DNA of 64,000 nt, from NCBI RefSeq assembly GCF_040270295.1, contig NZ_JBELOE010000270.1. One strand, 5' to 3'. Source of the stretch: Catenovulum sediminis (lineage in GTDB: Bacteria; Pseudomonadota; Gammaproteobacteria; Enterobacterales; Alteromonadaceae). Positions 45,892 to 55,522 of this stretch are shown here, in pieces. The translations under genes and the position numbers were made by a program. Within the stretch, counting starts at the first letter, position 1. Each line of letters opens with the position of its first letter. The notes beneath the pieces were generated by a model. It was not told the origin of the DNA. It made no database searches and worked only from the letters and a program-made list of their open reading frames with translations.

Positions 45892-46039
45892 TCTTTGTTC
45901 CTGTAATGGCCTTTTCCTAGTCCATTCTCGCATTGTTCACTAATAGCCTGTTTTTATATTAGATGCTGATAGTAAAAATTCAAAAATTCCGTTTATTTTT
46001 TGCTTTATACCGCCAATTCAGTGTAATAGTGTCTCTGCG

Positions 46040-46648
46040 CTATTGTAGATACGTCAGTACTTCTGCTATTTGCTGAAAATTAATACTGGGTGGTTGACTG
46101 GTAAAGTCAGGTTTAATCATCGCGCGAATACGAGTATTAGGGTCGACCAACACCAGTGCGGCAGAATGGTTAACTAAATAATTATCACCTTCTCCATGCA
46201 TTGCATAGACCAAACCTAAGTTTCGTGTAAAAGGCAATAAATCGGGGTGTGGACCCGTAACAGCTTTAAAATCGGCATTAAAAAACTCAATATATTGTTT
46301 AAGTCGGCTGTGTGTGTCTCTTTGCGGATCGGCGCTAATTAAGACCACTTGTACATTTGGATTGACTTTAGTGAGCTGTGGATAAACACGGTTTAAATCG
46401 GCGAGTGTGGTGGGGCAGATATCAGGACAAAAAGTGTAACCCAAAAAAAACAGGGTCCACTTGCCAGCTAAAGCACTATTGTCAAATAGTGCCGCCTCTT
46501 CATCTTTTAACACAAAAGGTTGAATCTCTTTTGCTGTCGGGTACAACAGAACATTAGGGAATTCAGCTTTTACACCATTATCTGCTACGTCTTGACATGC
46601 ATTCAAAGCGATAATAAAACAAAACAAAGCGCAAATTTTTAATTTCAT
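46040..46648 (-). CDS. Sco1/SenC-family copper chaperone lipoprotein
   Basis: Delivers copper to the CuA centre of oxidase subunit II. 202 residues with a lipoprotein signal (lipobox ALNAC), the copper pair in FCPDICPTTL and the distal His in LVNHSAAL. ATG at 46648 overlaps the ctaB stop (ATGA). End of the cox assembly run. Confidence 0.93.
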   Translation of the reverse strand: MKLKICALFCFIIALNACQDVADNGVKAEFPNVLLYPTAKEIQPFVLKDEEAALFDNSALAGKWTLFFLGYTFCPDICPTTLADLNRVYPQLTKVNPNVQVVLISADPQRDTHSRLKQYIEFFNADFKAVTGPHPDLLPFTRNLGLVYAMHGEGDNYLVNHSAALVLVDPNTRIRAMIKPDFTSQPPSINFQQIAEVLTYLQ

Positions 46649-47550
46649 AGTAAAAAATGATCCAACATCATAAACACAAACAACCACAATAAATGCCAAA
46701 TAGAAAACTTAAAAGTTTTAAACGCTAAGCCTTCTTTAGCAAACCATTTAAGTTGTACGGCGTAATGCATAAAGCGCAGGTTTAAAAGACACACAGCGGC
46801 CAAATATAGCTCAGAAAACAAACCTGATAACCAAGGCAAAATACAAACTATGGTCAATAAAATAGTATACAAAAGCACCATGGTTTTAGTTAATTCAATA
46901 CCATGAGTGACAGGTAGCATAGGCACACCCGCTTTACGATAATCTTTTTCTCTATGTATTGCGAGCGCCCAAAAATGAGGAGGCGTCCAAGTAAAAATGA
47001 TCAGTACCAGTAACAGGGCATTTGGGTCAATCTGGTTGGTGACAGAAGTCCACCCCAACAATGGAGGCATTGCCCCCGCCAAACCACCAATCACAATATT
47101 TTGTGGCGTTGCCCGCTTTAAAAACAAGGTATAGACCACAGCATACCCAACTAAAGACGCCAGCGTTAACCAAGCGGTTAATTGGTTAACACCATACCAT
47201 AACAGGACAAAACCAAATGCCCCTATAATGGCCGCAAAAGCCAGTGCTTGTTTATCTGTTAAACGCCCTTTAGCCAGCGGTCTGTTGTGAGTGCGCGCCA
47301 TTACAGAATCAATTTTTGCATCAACGACGTGATTAACCGCAGCCGCCGAGCCAGACAACAGCGCGATACCACAAAAAGAAAACAGTAAAATTTGCAAACT
47401 GGGTAAATTGGGTTGAGCAACCAACATCCCGACCAAGGCAGTCAAAAGAATAAGCGCTACAACTTTAGGTTTAGTAATTTCAAAAAAATCACGCCAAGCA
47501 GGTAATTGCTCAATTTGTAGTGAAAATTTGTGAGCGGTCTTGCTGCGCAT
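46645..47550 (-). CDS. ctaB: CtaB/CyoE, protoheme IX farnesyltransferase
   Basis: Converts heme B to heme O. 301 residues, a UbiA-family membrane protein with the motifs NHVVDAKIDSVMARTHNRPL and HREKDYRKAG. The ATG at 47550 was chosen because GGAGAG sits six bases upstream; this leaves a 41-base overlap with ctaA. Confidence 0.95.
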   Translation of the reverse strand: MRSKTAHKFSLQIEQLPAWRDFFEITKPKVVALILLTALVGMLVAQPNLPSLQILLFSFCGIALLSGSAAAVNHVVDAKIDSVMARTHNRPLAKGRLTDKQALAFAAIIGAFGFVLLWYGVNQLTAWLTLASLVGYAVVYTLFLKRATPQNIVIGGLAGAMPPLLGWTSVTNQIDPNALLLVLIIFTWTPPHFWALAIHREKDYRKAGVPMLPVTHGIELTKTMVLLYTILLTIVCILPWLSGLFSELYLAAVCLLNLRFMHYAVQLKWFAKEGLAFKTFKFSIWHLLWLFVFMMLDHFLL

Positions 47551-48583
47551 TTTTACTCTCCTCATGAGTTACAGGCTTTACATTGTCTATTTGGCTTAAC
47601 GAATACAAATAGACACTTTTAACCATCGCAGTAAGTAATAACAGCGCGACAGCGTTATGGGCCACGGCCACGTATAGTGGCAGTGAAAAAAACACGTTAC
47701 TAATACCTAGAACGATTTGTGCTACTAGCAATGTAAAAACCAATAAAGCGGTACGCTTGGTTTGCGGTACCTGCGAACGCTTTACAAAAACAAATAGCCA
47801 ACTTAGCATCACGATTGCGGTGAATATCGCGCCTATTCTGTGACTAATATGAATGGTCATGCGAGCTGCGTAATCCAACACGCCATATTGATAACTCTCT
47901 GCTTCAGGTGTCATCGAAAATGCTTGTGCAAAATCTAATCGGTTACTCCAATCGCCTTCACAAATGGGCAACTGAGTGCACGCCAAAGCAGCATAGTTTG
48001 ACGATGTCCAGCCACCTAAAGCGATCTGCAAAATGAGCACTGATAACGCCAAAACACCGATTGTGGGTATACCTGTAAAACTAGCAACAAATTGTTTGTG
48101 CTGAGTACGCATTAATCGCATATGCAAAAAAACCAGCAAAATAAACACACTAAAACCCCCTATCAAGTGGGCCATCACAACTATTGGTTTAAGGGCCATG
48201 GTCACTGTCCACATCCCCAATATTGCCTGAAACACAACAACAACCAACAATGCAAATGTATGCCCCTTATAAGCAGAGTACGACCTACCTCCCCCTGCCT
48301 GCTCTTTACGCCAAGGTAAAAGGGCTAATATCAGTATTAATATTCCCAACGTCCCAGCAAAATATCTATGGATCATTTCGTTCCAAGCTTTTTGTGGTTC
48401 AATTGGCTGATCTGGGAAACGCGCTTGTGCAACTGCACTTTGCTGCTCTGTAGGCACCAATAAATGACCATAACAACCGGGCCAATCAGGGCAGCCTAAT
48501 CCAGCATCGGTTAATCGTGTATAAGCCCCTAAAACGACGACAACAAAGGCCAGTATGATTGCCAGTCTGGTTAATTTAATCAT
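47510..48583 (-). CDS. ctaA: CtaA, heme A synthase
   Basis: Oxidises heme O to heme A. 357 residues, eight membrane helices in two four-helix bundles with the conserved histidines (EMIHRYFAG, AHLIGG, HISHRIGA and AHNAVA). The cysteine pair CPDWPGC in the first periplasmic loop is kept. One-base overlap with the upstream gene. Confidence 0.95.
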   Translation of the reverse strand: MIKLTRLAIILAFVVVVLGAYTRLTDAGLGCPDWPGCYGHLLVPTEQQSAVAQARFPDQPIEPQKAWNEMIHRYFAGTLGILILILALLPWRKEQAGGGRSYSAYKGHTFALLVVVVFQAILGMWTVTMALKPIVVMAHLIGGFSVFILLVFLHMRLMRTQHKQFVASFTGIPTIGVLALSVLILQIALGGWTSSNYAALACTQLPICEGDWSNRLDFAQAFSMTPEAESYQYGVLDYAARMTIHISHRIGAIFTAIVMLSWLFVFVKRSQVPQTKRTALLVFTLLVAQIVLGISNVFFSLPLYVAVAHNAVALLLLTAMVKSVYLYSLSQIDNVKPVTHEESKNAQQDRSQIFTTN

Positions 48584-49110
48584 CAGCCGATCCTTGATAA
48601 CTTCAATAATTTGCGTAAATCACTTAACACATCTTTTGCAGTGCGAATTTGTTTATCGCTACCTTCCGCTAATGGATACTTAAGCATGATGACACCCAAT
48701 GGGTCTGCTAGGTATAGATGCCCTGATGCGGCTTGTTGTAGTTTTGGATCTTGAATAACGGCCATGTGTTGCTGCAGTGACATATGATTTGAAGCCAACT
48801 GTACCCGTGCAGTTTCTTTACCTAATGCCACATCTATTTGTTGCATTAGGTATTGAGCCTGTTCACATTGCTGACAATTGTCGTCAGCAATGTATAAAAG
48901 CACCCATGTATTTTTCAGCTCACTGGGCAATTGAGTAGTAGACAATTGCAGCGGTGGGCTTAACAGTTCACCTTTATTTGTTACAGCGGGTGTGAACCAT
49001 GAATACTTGAGTGCAACCCAAGCCAATAAAACAGGTATCAAAAAAGATAAAAGCAAAAAATAGAACGATGTTTTCTGCGGTGTTACGGTTAACTTTGCTG
49101 AGTTTTCCAT
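48583..49110 (-). CDS. Membrane-anchored thioredoxin-like protein of the cox cluster
   Basis: 175 residues: one membrane helix (about 17-39) and a periplasmic domain that reads as a divergent thioredoxin fold, with WVLLYIADDNCQQCEQAQY providing a C-x-x-C pair. Similar unnamed genes occur between surf1 and ctaA in gammaproteobacterial oxidase clusters. A role in reducing cysteines or handling copper is inference. It overlaps surf1 by 22 bases and ctaA by one. Confidence 0.75.
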   Translation of the reverse strand: MENSAKLTVTPQKTSFYFLLLSFLIPVLLAWVALKYSWFTPAVTNKGELLSPPLQLSTTQLPSELKNTWVLLYIADDNCQQCEQAQYLMQQIDVALGKETARVQLASNHMSLQQHMAVIQDPKLQQAASGHLYLADPLGVIMLKYPLAEGSDKQIRTAKDVLSDLRKLLKLSRIG

Positions 49111-49862
49111 TTCGTAGCCTTAATTAATATTATTATTGTTAGCGCAATCGCTAAAGCAAACCACTGAACGGCATAAGCATAATGTTTTGCTGGCGGCATA
49201 TTTACCTGCCGCCAGTTGCTTTGATATGCAACGTCTGAATTTGCTTTACTAATTAACAGTATAGGCAACAAATTTGATTTTTGCTGTTGCAATTTTTGAA
49301 TAAAATAAGGTGATATTTGTGAGATAAATTGCCATTTATCGCGACGCTCTACTATCTCGCTCATAAAATGATTGTTGCTCGGGATTTTAATCTGAGCTTG
49401 TAGCTCAACTAAACCTTGCGGTAAATTGTGTGGCAAAACAGGTAATCTATCTTTACTATAAGGTACCCAGCCTAAATCGAGTAAAACCTGTTTTCTTGAA
49501 TTCAACACATTAGCTTGTATGATGACATGTGCTCCGAGCACATGCTGATATATTTGATTATCTAACAACCATACCTGGTTAGAAGTAAGCAGATCAGGCG
49601 GGATATTTAACGCCAGCTCGACTAACTGCCCCTCTGCATCCAACAATTGTTTTTCTGATAATGCTAATAATTGCTGTTGTGACATACCCACTGGTCGGGT
49701 AACACTTTGCGCGCTTGCGGTCTGACGTAACATTCGCTGTTTTTCAGCTGCACGGTTTAGCTGCCAAACACCTAAACCGACCAGTAAAATAATGGAAATA
49801 CTCCAGATTAATAAAGGAATTTTTTTTACTTTTAGCTGAGCTGCACCTAAGGTTAAATACAT
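49089..49862 (-). CDS. SURF1-family oxidase assembly protein
   Basis: 257 residues with the two-helix SURF1 layout: membrane helices at about 15-35 and 230-250 and a periplasmic domain between, including LLDLGWVPYS and the C-terminal YAVQWFALA motif. Family members aid heme A insertion in subunit I. Confidence 0.9.
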   Translation of the reverse strand: MYLTLGAAQLKVKKIPLLIWSISIILLVGLGVWQLNRAAEKQRMLRQTASAQSVTRPVGMSQQQLLALSEKQLLDAEGQLVELALNIPPDLLTSNQVWLLDNQIYQHVLGAHVIIQANVLNSRKQVLLDLGWVPYSKDRLPVLPHNLPQGLVELQAQIKIPSNNHFMSEIVERRDKWQFISQISPYFIQKLQQQKSNLLPILLISKANSDVAYQSNWRQVNMPPAKHYAYAVQWFALAIALTIIILIKATKWKTQQS

Positions 49863-49898
49863 AAAAAACGAACAACCAAATAAAAGGGAAATTATAAA

Positions 49899-50105
49899 AT
49901 GATCGCTAAAATCATTATTATCATCATGTTGATATTAAGCATATTTAATCTGGTTATAGCCCTCGTCGCGATGACAACTAATAACAAAACTCAAAATATG
50001 AGCAAGCGTTTGGGTCGCCGTTTAATTTTTTCGGTGGCAACCCTATTGTTTATTATTCTGTCAGTTTACATGCAATGGATAAAATTGAATGTACCGCCGT
50101 TTTAA
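49899..50105 (+). CDS. DUF2909 twin-helix membrane protein
   Basis: 68 residues, two membrane helices (about 3-25 and 42-62) with a polar basic loop. Small proteins of this type lie on the opposite strand between surf1 and coxC in many gammaproteobacterial cox loci. Function unknown. It ends seven bases before the coxC stop. Confidence 0.82.
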   Translation: MIAKIIIIIMLILSIFNLVIALVAMTTNNKTQNMSKRLGRRLIFSVATLLFIILSVYMQWIKLNVPPF

Positions 50106-50112
50106 TGTAAAG

Positions 50113-50997
50113 CTATAAAACATACACAAATACAAAAAGGCATAACCAAACCACATCAACAAAATGCCAATACCAAACGGATGACTGAAAGGCAAAATGA
50201 TTATCTACGGTAAAATGGCCAGCCCGTATGCGAAATAACATAACAATTAAAAATAGGGTACCAAGGGTTACATGCATACCATGAAAACCAGTTAATAGAT
50301 AAAAGGTATTGCCGTATACACCTGAATCGAGTTTCAGACCTAGATCCTGGTATGCATGGATATACTCTTCTACTTGCAAGAAAAGAAACACACATCCGAG
50401 CAGTACAGTCACGAACAACATCCAAAATAATTGCTTTCTTTTATTTTGCTCTAAACCGACATGTGCAAAATGAATCGTGATAGAAGACAGCAGTAAAATA
50501 ATGGTATTAATTAACGGCAATCCCATATATCCCATGGCCTGTGTTTGCGTGCCATCTGGAGTAGTTACAAGCGGCCATATTGCTTCAAACTGTGGCCATA
50601 ATACGACATTGGTCATTTCATTGTTGCCCGCGCCCCCTAACCAAGGAACAGAAATCATACGGGCATAAAATAAAGCACCAAAAAAGGCCGCAAAAAACAT
50701 CACTTCAGAAAATATGAACCAAGACATACCTTGGCGATATGAAACACCCAGCTGTTCATTGTGTAAACCGGCTCTCGATTCTTTAATTTGGTCTCGAAAC
50801 CAACCAAACATCATAGCCAAAATGGTTACGATACCCGCTATTAATACATATCGCCCCCATCCTGGTTCTCCTGTACGGCTTAAATGTGCTACCAAATTAC
50901 CCGCCCCAACTGCAATCATAAAAAGTGCAACTGCACCGACTATCGGCCACGGGCTTTGCGCCGGCACATAATATTGAGAAGAATCATGCTCTGCCAT
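50113..50997 (-). CDS. coxC: Cytochrome c oxidase subunit III
   Basis: 294 residues, seven membrane helices, no cofactor. Family motifs: SEVMFFAAFFGALF, TGFHGMHVTLGT and WYWHFVDVVWLCLFVFVYV. 11 bases after ctaG. Confidence 0.96.
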   Translation of the reverse strand: MAEHDSSQYYVPAQSPWPIVGAVALFMIAVGAGNLVAHLSRTGEPGWGRYVLIAGIVTILAMMFGWFRDQIKESRAGLHNEQLGVSYRQGMSWFIFSEVMFFAAFFGALFYARMISVPWLGGAGNNEMTNVVLWPQFEAIWPLVTTPDGTQTQAMGYMGLPLINTIILLLSSITIHFAHVGLEQNKRKQLFWMLFVTVLLGCVFLFLQVEEYIHAYQDLGLKLDSGVYGNTFYLLTGFHGMHVTLGTLFLIVMLFRIRAGHFTVDNHFAFQSSVWYWHFVDVVWLCLFVFVYVL

Positions 50998-51008
50998 TTT
51001 CCATCCTC

Positions 51009-51584
51009 CTAATTAACACGAGCGGTTGTATTACCATCAACCGCATATAAAGTGTAAGCTAATGTCATTTGCGATATATCCTTGGGTAATGCAGAATCCA
51101 GATAAAACCGCATAACAAATTCTACTTTTTGTTTGCCTTCAATTTTTTGCTGTTCAAAACAAAAACACTCTGTTTTATGTAGATACAAGCCAGCTTGGCC
51201 TGGTGAAACGGATGGGATAGCCTGTACAAATGCGGTTTCACTACTGGTATTTTCAATGGTAAAACGTACATTTTGCATTTCTCCCGGATGTACCCGGACA
51301 ACAGGTTCTAATGCACTAAAACGCCACTGATGACCGGCTTTGCTAAAACTGACGAATTCCAGTTTAACTTTTCGATTATTGTCTACCTGAGTTAAATCAT
51401 CCGCTGTCAGTCCAGCGTCTGCGCGTTGTATGCTGCGCCCATTGAGACCCGTAAGATCACAAAAAACGTCATACAAGGGCACCAGAGCAAAGCCAAAAGC
51501 AAACATACATACGACAACAAGCGCCAAGCGAGCAACTATCTTATTATTAGCTTTTTGCTGAGCATTACTGTCACGTTTTAGCAT
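51009..51584 (-). CDS. ctaG: CtaG/Cox11, copper chaperone for CuB
   Basis: 191 residues: one membrane helix (about 18-38), a periplasmic immunoglobulin-like domain with the copper motif ECFCFEQQ, and FALVPLYDVFCDLTG after the helix. Inserts copper into subunit I. Nine bases after coxA. Confidence 0.94.
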   Translation of the reverse strand: MLKRDSNAQQKANNKIVARLALVVVCMFAFGFALVPLYDVFCDLTGLNGRSIQRADAGLTADDLTQVDNNRKVKLEFVSFSKAGHQWRFSALEPVVRVHPGEMQNVRFTIENTSSETAFVQAIPSVSPGQAGLYLHKTECFCFEQQKIEGKQKVEFVMRFYLDSALPKDISQMTLAYTLYAVDGNTTARVN

Positions 51585-51593
51585 GATCCCGTC

Positions 51594-53195
51594 CTAATCG
51601 ATTTTCGGTGGTTTAGTAAAGGTATGATAAGGCGCAGGCGACTCAACCTCCCACTCTAAGCCCTCAGCACCATCCCACACTTTAGCGTCAACCGGTTCAC
51701 CCTGTTTTCGGCAAGCCTTAATCAGTAGCGCTAAAAAGATAAATTGTGATAGCCCAAAGGCAAAGCCCCCCAAACTGATAATTTGATTCCAGTCTGCAAA
51801 TTGAACTGAATAGTCAGGGATGCGTCGCGGCATACCCGCTAAGCCAACAAAATGCATTGGGAAAAATAACACGTTAACAGAGATAAGCGAGCACCAAAAA
51901 TGAGCTTTGGCTAGCCCTATGTCATACATTACGCCGGTCCATTTCGGTAACCAGTAATACGTAGCGGCTATCAATGAAAAAATAGCCCCAGTCACCAACA
52001 CATAATGAAAATGCGCAACAACGAAATATGTATCATGGTATTGAAAATCGACCGGTGTGATGGCCAGCATCAACCCTGAGAAACCACCGAAGGTAAATAA
52101 GATAATAAAGGCTACCGAGAACATCATAGGTACTTCGTAAGAGATTGCCCCCTTCCACATAGTCGCAACCCAGTTAAATACCTTAACCCCGGTCGGTACT
52201 GATATCAGCATGGTGCAATACATAAAAAATAGCTCTGCGTAAACAGGCATCCCTGTTGTAAACATATGGTGTGCCCAGACAACAAAACTTAATAGCGCAA
52301 TGGAAGCTGTCGCATAGACCATAGAAGCATAACCAAACAATTTTTTTCGACTGAAAGTAGGTACTATGGTGGAAATAATGCCAAATGCGGGCAATATCAT
52401 AATGTAAACTTCTGGGTGGCCAAAAAACCAAAAAATGTGCTGGAACATCACAGGGTCACCACCACCTGCGGCATCAAAAAACGAGGTGCCGAAAAACTTA
52501 TCAGTCAGCACCATAGTCACAGCGCCAGCCAATACAGGCATCACGGCAATCAATAAGAAAGCGGTTATAAACCATGTCCAAACAAATAACGGCATCTTCA
52601 TCCATGTCATGCCGGGCGCTCGCATATTCCAAATTGTTACAATGACATTGATCGCCCCCATAATCGAAGAAATACCCATGATATGTACTGAAAATACAAA
52701 TAATGCAGTACTATCACCACTATAGGTAGTTGATAAGGGTGCATAAAATGTCCAGCCAAATGCTGGCCCACCACCTTCGACAAATAGACTGGCCAACAAT
52801 ATTGCAAAGGCAAAAGGCAGTATCCAGAAACTAAGGTTGTTCATTCTTGGCAAGGCCATATCCGGTGCACCTATCATCATAGGTATCATCCAGTTAGCCA
52901 AACCGGTAAAAGCTGGCATTACAGCACCAAACACCATGATTAACCCATGCACTGTGGTCATTTGATTAAAAAAGTGTGGTTCAACAATTTGTAATCCGGG
53001 TTGAAAAAGCTCAGCCCGAATAACCATAGCCATCGCGCCACCGGTTAAAAACATAATGAATGCAAACCACAAATATAAAGAACCTATGTCTTTGTGATTA
53101 GTGGTGTATAACCAACGCTTAATACCTTTTTCCGGACCATGATGCTCATGCTCTTGGGGTGTGGCTGATTCGTTTGCGGTTGTAACTGTAGTCAT
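51594..53195 (-). CDS. coxA: Cytochrome c oxidase subunit I
   Basis: 533 residues, twelve membrane helices. Heme and CuB ligands are present: the low-spin heme His in TTVHGLIMVFG, the His-Tyr pair in FFGHPEVYIMILPAFG, the CuB His pair in VWAHHMFTTG, and FVVAHFHYVL. The A-type proton channel residues fit an aa3 oxidase. Confidence 0.97.
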   Translation of the reverse strand: MTTVTTANESATPQEHEHHGPEKGIKRWLYTTNHKDIGSLYLWFAFIMFLTGGAMAMVIRAELFQPGLQIVEPHFFNQMTTVHGLIMVFGAVMPAFTGLANWMIPMMIGAPDMALPRMNNLSFWILPFAFAILLASLFVEGGGPAFGWTFYAPLSTTYSGDSTALFVFSVHIMGISSIMGAINVIVTIWNMRAPGMTWMKMPLFVWTWFITAFLLIAVMPVLAGAVTMVLTDKFFGTSFFDAAGGGDPVMFQHIFWFFGHPEVYIMILPAFGIISTIVPTFSRKKLFGYASMVYATASIALLSFVVWAHHMFTTGMPVYAELFFMYCTMLISVPTGVKVFNWVATMWKGAISYEVPMMFSVAFIILFTFGGFSGLMLAITPVDFQYHDTYFVVAHFHYVLVTGAIFSLIAATYYWLPKWTGVMYDIGLAKAHFWCSLISVNVLFFPMHFVGLAGMPRRIPDYSVQFADWNQIISLGGFAFGLSQFIFLALLIKACRKQGEPVDAKVWDGAEGLEWEVESPAPYHTFTKPPKID

Positions 53196-53206
53196 CTAAT
53201 GCCTCC

Positions 53207-54361
53207 TTACTCGCCACTATTATTGATAAACTGATAAATATCTTTTGGTTGCACTGAATCACCTGAATTCATGCCCCAAGCATTACGCTCATATGTGACC
53301 ACTGCGGCAATTTGCGCCAAGGTGAGCTGTTTGGCAAACGCCTGCATTGCAGTTCCTTTTTTGCCATTTACCACAATATCAATATGCTCTTTAACATCAC
53401 CGGTTGTAATAGCACTGCCAACCAAGCCCGGAAATACGCCCGGTAAACCGGCCCCATTCGCCTGATGACAAGCGGCACAATAAGCACCATAAACTTTTTC
53501 ACCTTCTTTCATTAATGAATCAAACGACATATTCATCGCTAGCAAGCGGGCTTCTTCTGCTGCGGCGGCTTTTTTCGCTTCAATCTCTTTTTGTAACCAC
53601 GCATCAAATTTTGCTGGTTCAAGCGCAGTCACAACTACGGGCATGAATCCGTGATCTTTGCCACATAATTCAGCACATTGCCCTCGGTAAATTCCGGGCT
53701 CATTCACTTTAGTCCAAGCTTCATTTATAAAGCCTGGATTCGCATCTTTTTTGACTGCAAAATCAGGCACCCACCAGCTGTGAATAACATCATCGGAGGT
53801 CATTAAAAAGCGCACTTTACGATCGGTAGGAATCACTAAAGGTTTATCAACCTCTAACAGGTAGTCGTCGCCTTTAATCCACTTATTTTGAATTTGCTCA
53901 ACAGGTGTTGAGAGTAAACTATAAAACTCAACATCATGCTCTAAATATCGGTAATGCCATTTCCACTGTGAGCCTGTAACAACAATTGTTAAATCTGCTT
54001 CAGAAGCATCTTCCATATCTAACAATGTAGAGGTAGCGGGTATTGCCATACCAATTAAAATAATAAATGGGATAATAGTCCAAGCAACTTCGACTTTAAG
54101 GCTTTCATGAAAATTTGCGGCTTTTACCCCGCGTGACTTACGGTGAAAAACCATCGCATAAAGCATGACACCAAACACGACAATTCCTATCACAACACAG
54201 ATATAGAATATCGTCATATGCAAGTCATACACCTGCTGGCTGATATCTGTTACACCCTTGGTCAGGTTGTAAGTTGAAGGACTTTCACCAGAACTCGCCG
54301 CTTTTACCGAATTAGCCAGCAAAAGCGCTAAAGCGGCTAAAAACTTATAATGTTTGACCAC
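53207..54361 (-). CDS. coxB: Cytochrome c oxidase subunit II with fused cytochrome c domain
   Basis: 384 residues: signal peptide (1-21), two membrane helices (about 45-70 and 95-112), the CuA cupredoxin domain with CAELCGKDHGFM, and a C-terminal c-type cytochrome (about 285-384) with CAACH and a Met ligand in GTAMQAF. This makes it a caa3-like enzyme. GTG start behind AAGGAG. First gene of the cluster. Confidence 0.96.
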   Translation of the reverse strand: MVKHYKFLAALALLLANSVKAASSGESPSTYNLTKGVTDISQQVYDLHMTIFYICVVIGIVVFGVMLYAMVFHRKSRGVKAANFHESLKVEVAWTIIPFIILIGMAIPATSTLLDMEDASEADLTIVVTGSQWKWHYRYLEHDVEFYSLLSTPVEQIQNKWIKGDDYLLEVDKPLVIPTDRKVRFLMTSDDVIHSWWVPDFAVKKDANPGFINEAWTKVNEPGIYRGQCAELCGKDHGFMPVVVTALEPAKFDAWLQKEIEAKKAAAAEEARLLAMNMSFDSLMKEGEKVYGAYCAACHQANGAGLPGVFPGLVGSAITTGDVKEHIDIVVNGKKGTAMQAFAKQLTLAQIAAVVTYERNAWGMNSGDSVQPKDIYQFINNSGE

Positions 54362-54672
54362 AGCTCGGACTCCTTGTTGTCACTCTAATTATTATTTCGG
54401 GGTTTTTATTACTATATTGCGCAAAAACTCTTATGAATAAAAAATAGACAACGAATGAAAATAGATCCATGTAAAACAAAAAAAAATTTCATTTATTTAA
54501 CAAAATTCAAGATATAAATTGCTTAAATCAAAAGGAAATGAACTATCTGACCTGTTTTAAATGCCTAAAAATAAGGGGTTTAGCACAAACTTGTCTCTGG
54601 CTAGCTAATTAACAGAATGAGTTTACAAAGGGGTTGGCGTTTTTTAATAAAAAGAACTGATGAGAAATAAAT
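54362..54672. promoter_or_regulatory. coxB upstream region
   Basis: About 310 bases, very AT-rich, without a credible gene. It holds the coxB ribosome site (AAGGAG) and presumably the cox promoter. I see no clear repeat or known operator. Confidence 0.45.
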
Positions 54673-54714
54673 AAAAAACGCTTTAGCCAAAATCAAATGT
54701 GCAGACTAAAGCGT
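54673..54714 (-). terminator. Terminator of lexA
   Basis: On the minus strand ACGCTTTAG pairs with CTAAAGCGT (nine pairs, 54678-54686 and 54706-54714) around a 19-base loop and is followed by TTTTTT. 33 bases past the lexA stop. Confidence 0.88.
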
Positions 54715-54747
54715 ATTATTGGAAGCAGTGAAAAGCTGGCGAGTTGC

Positions 54748-55371
54748 TCAAAAACCGCCCGTATTACGGACGACACCAACAGCTAAACCTTCTATTGCAA
54801 AAGGTGTCGTAGCCAAATCTACCTCAATAGGTGCAAAATCTTTATTTTCAGCGATTAACGTAACTTTCCGACCGCTTTGCTGATAACGTTTTACGGTGAC
54901 TTCATCCTCGACCCTAGCAACCACCACTTGACCATTTTGCGCTGTTTGCGCTTTGTGTACAGCAAGTAAATCGCCATCTAAAATGCCGACTTCAATCATA
55001 CTGTCACCTTCAACACGTAATAAAAAATCAGCTGATGGTTTAAATAAATATGGATCAACTTTGTAATGCTGCTCAACATGTTCTTGTGCCAAAATAGGAC
55101 TACCCGCGGCTACTTTACCAATAAGTGGCAACCCGTTTTCCGTATTGATATCGTCGTCTTGGGCAACCAGCCGGATTCCTCGGCTCGTCCCCGCCATGAT
55201 TTCGATAACGCCTTTTTTAGCCAGTGCTTTTAAATGCTCTTCGGCAGCATTGGGAGAACGAAAGCCTAGAATATTCGCTATCTCAGCACGTGTTGGCGGC
55301 ATGCCGGTTTCCTGTATATTGTCTTTTATTAATTGCAATATCTGAGTTTGTCTGGGCGTTAATGGTCTCAT
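54748..55371 (-). CDS. lexA: LexA, SOS repressor
   Basis: 207 residues. Winged-helix DNA-binding domain (about 1-70; MRPLTPRQTQILQLI, PPTRAEIA and RSPNAAEEHLKAL), then the autoprotease: cleavage site Ala-Gly in KVAAGSPIL, catalytic Ser in EGDSMIEVGI and Lys in VTVKRYQ. Two LexA boxes precede it, so autoregulated. Confidence 0.97.
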   Translation of the reverse strand: MRPLTPRQTQILQLIKDNIQETGMPPTRAEIANILGFRSPNAAEEHLKALAKKGVIEIMAGTSRGIRLVAQDDDINTENGLPLIGKVAAGSPILAQEHVEQHYKVDPYLFKPSADFLLRVEGDSMIEVGILDGDLLAVHKAQTAQNGQVVVARVEDEVTVKRYQQSGRKVTLIAENKDFAPIEVDLATTPFAIEGLAVGVVRNTGGF

Positions 55372-55375
55372 AACA

Positions 55376-55391
55376 GTGTTTATCTATACAG
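55376..55391. promoter_or_regulatory. LexA box 2 (one mismatch)
   Basis: GTGTTTATCTATACAG, one mismatch from CTGT-N8-ACAG, starting five bases before the lexA ATG. Centre-to-centre distance to the other box is 25 bases. Paired boxes at lexA occur in E. coli too. Confidence 0.75.
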
Positions 55392-55400
55392 TAATCAATA

Positions 55401-55416
55401 CTGTCAGTATATACAG
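55401..55416. promoter_or_regulatory. LexA box 1 (perfect)
   Basis: CTGTCAGTATATACAG, an exact match to CTGT-N8-ACAG. It lies between lexA and plsB, about 107 bases ahead of plsB, so it mainly serves lexA. Confidence 0.92.
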
Positions 55417-55522
55417 GGCATTAGAAAAGGCAAATAATATTACGGCCATTTATAAAATCCGATCTGCCAGTTTGCGCTAACATGCTACAATACATCAAAA
55501 TTTACTATTAATTTTGCATTAA

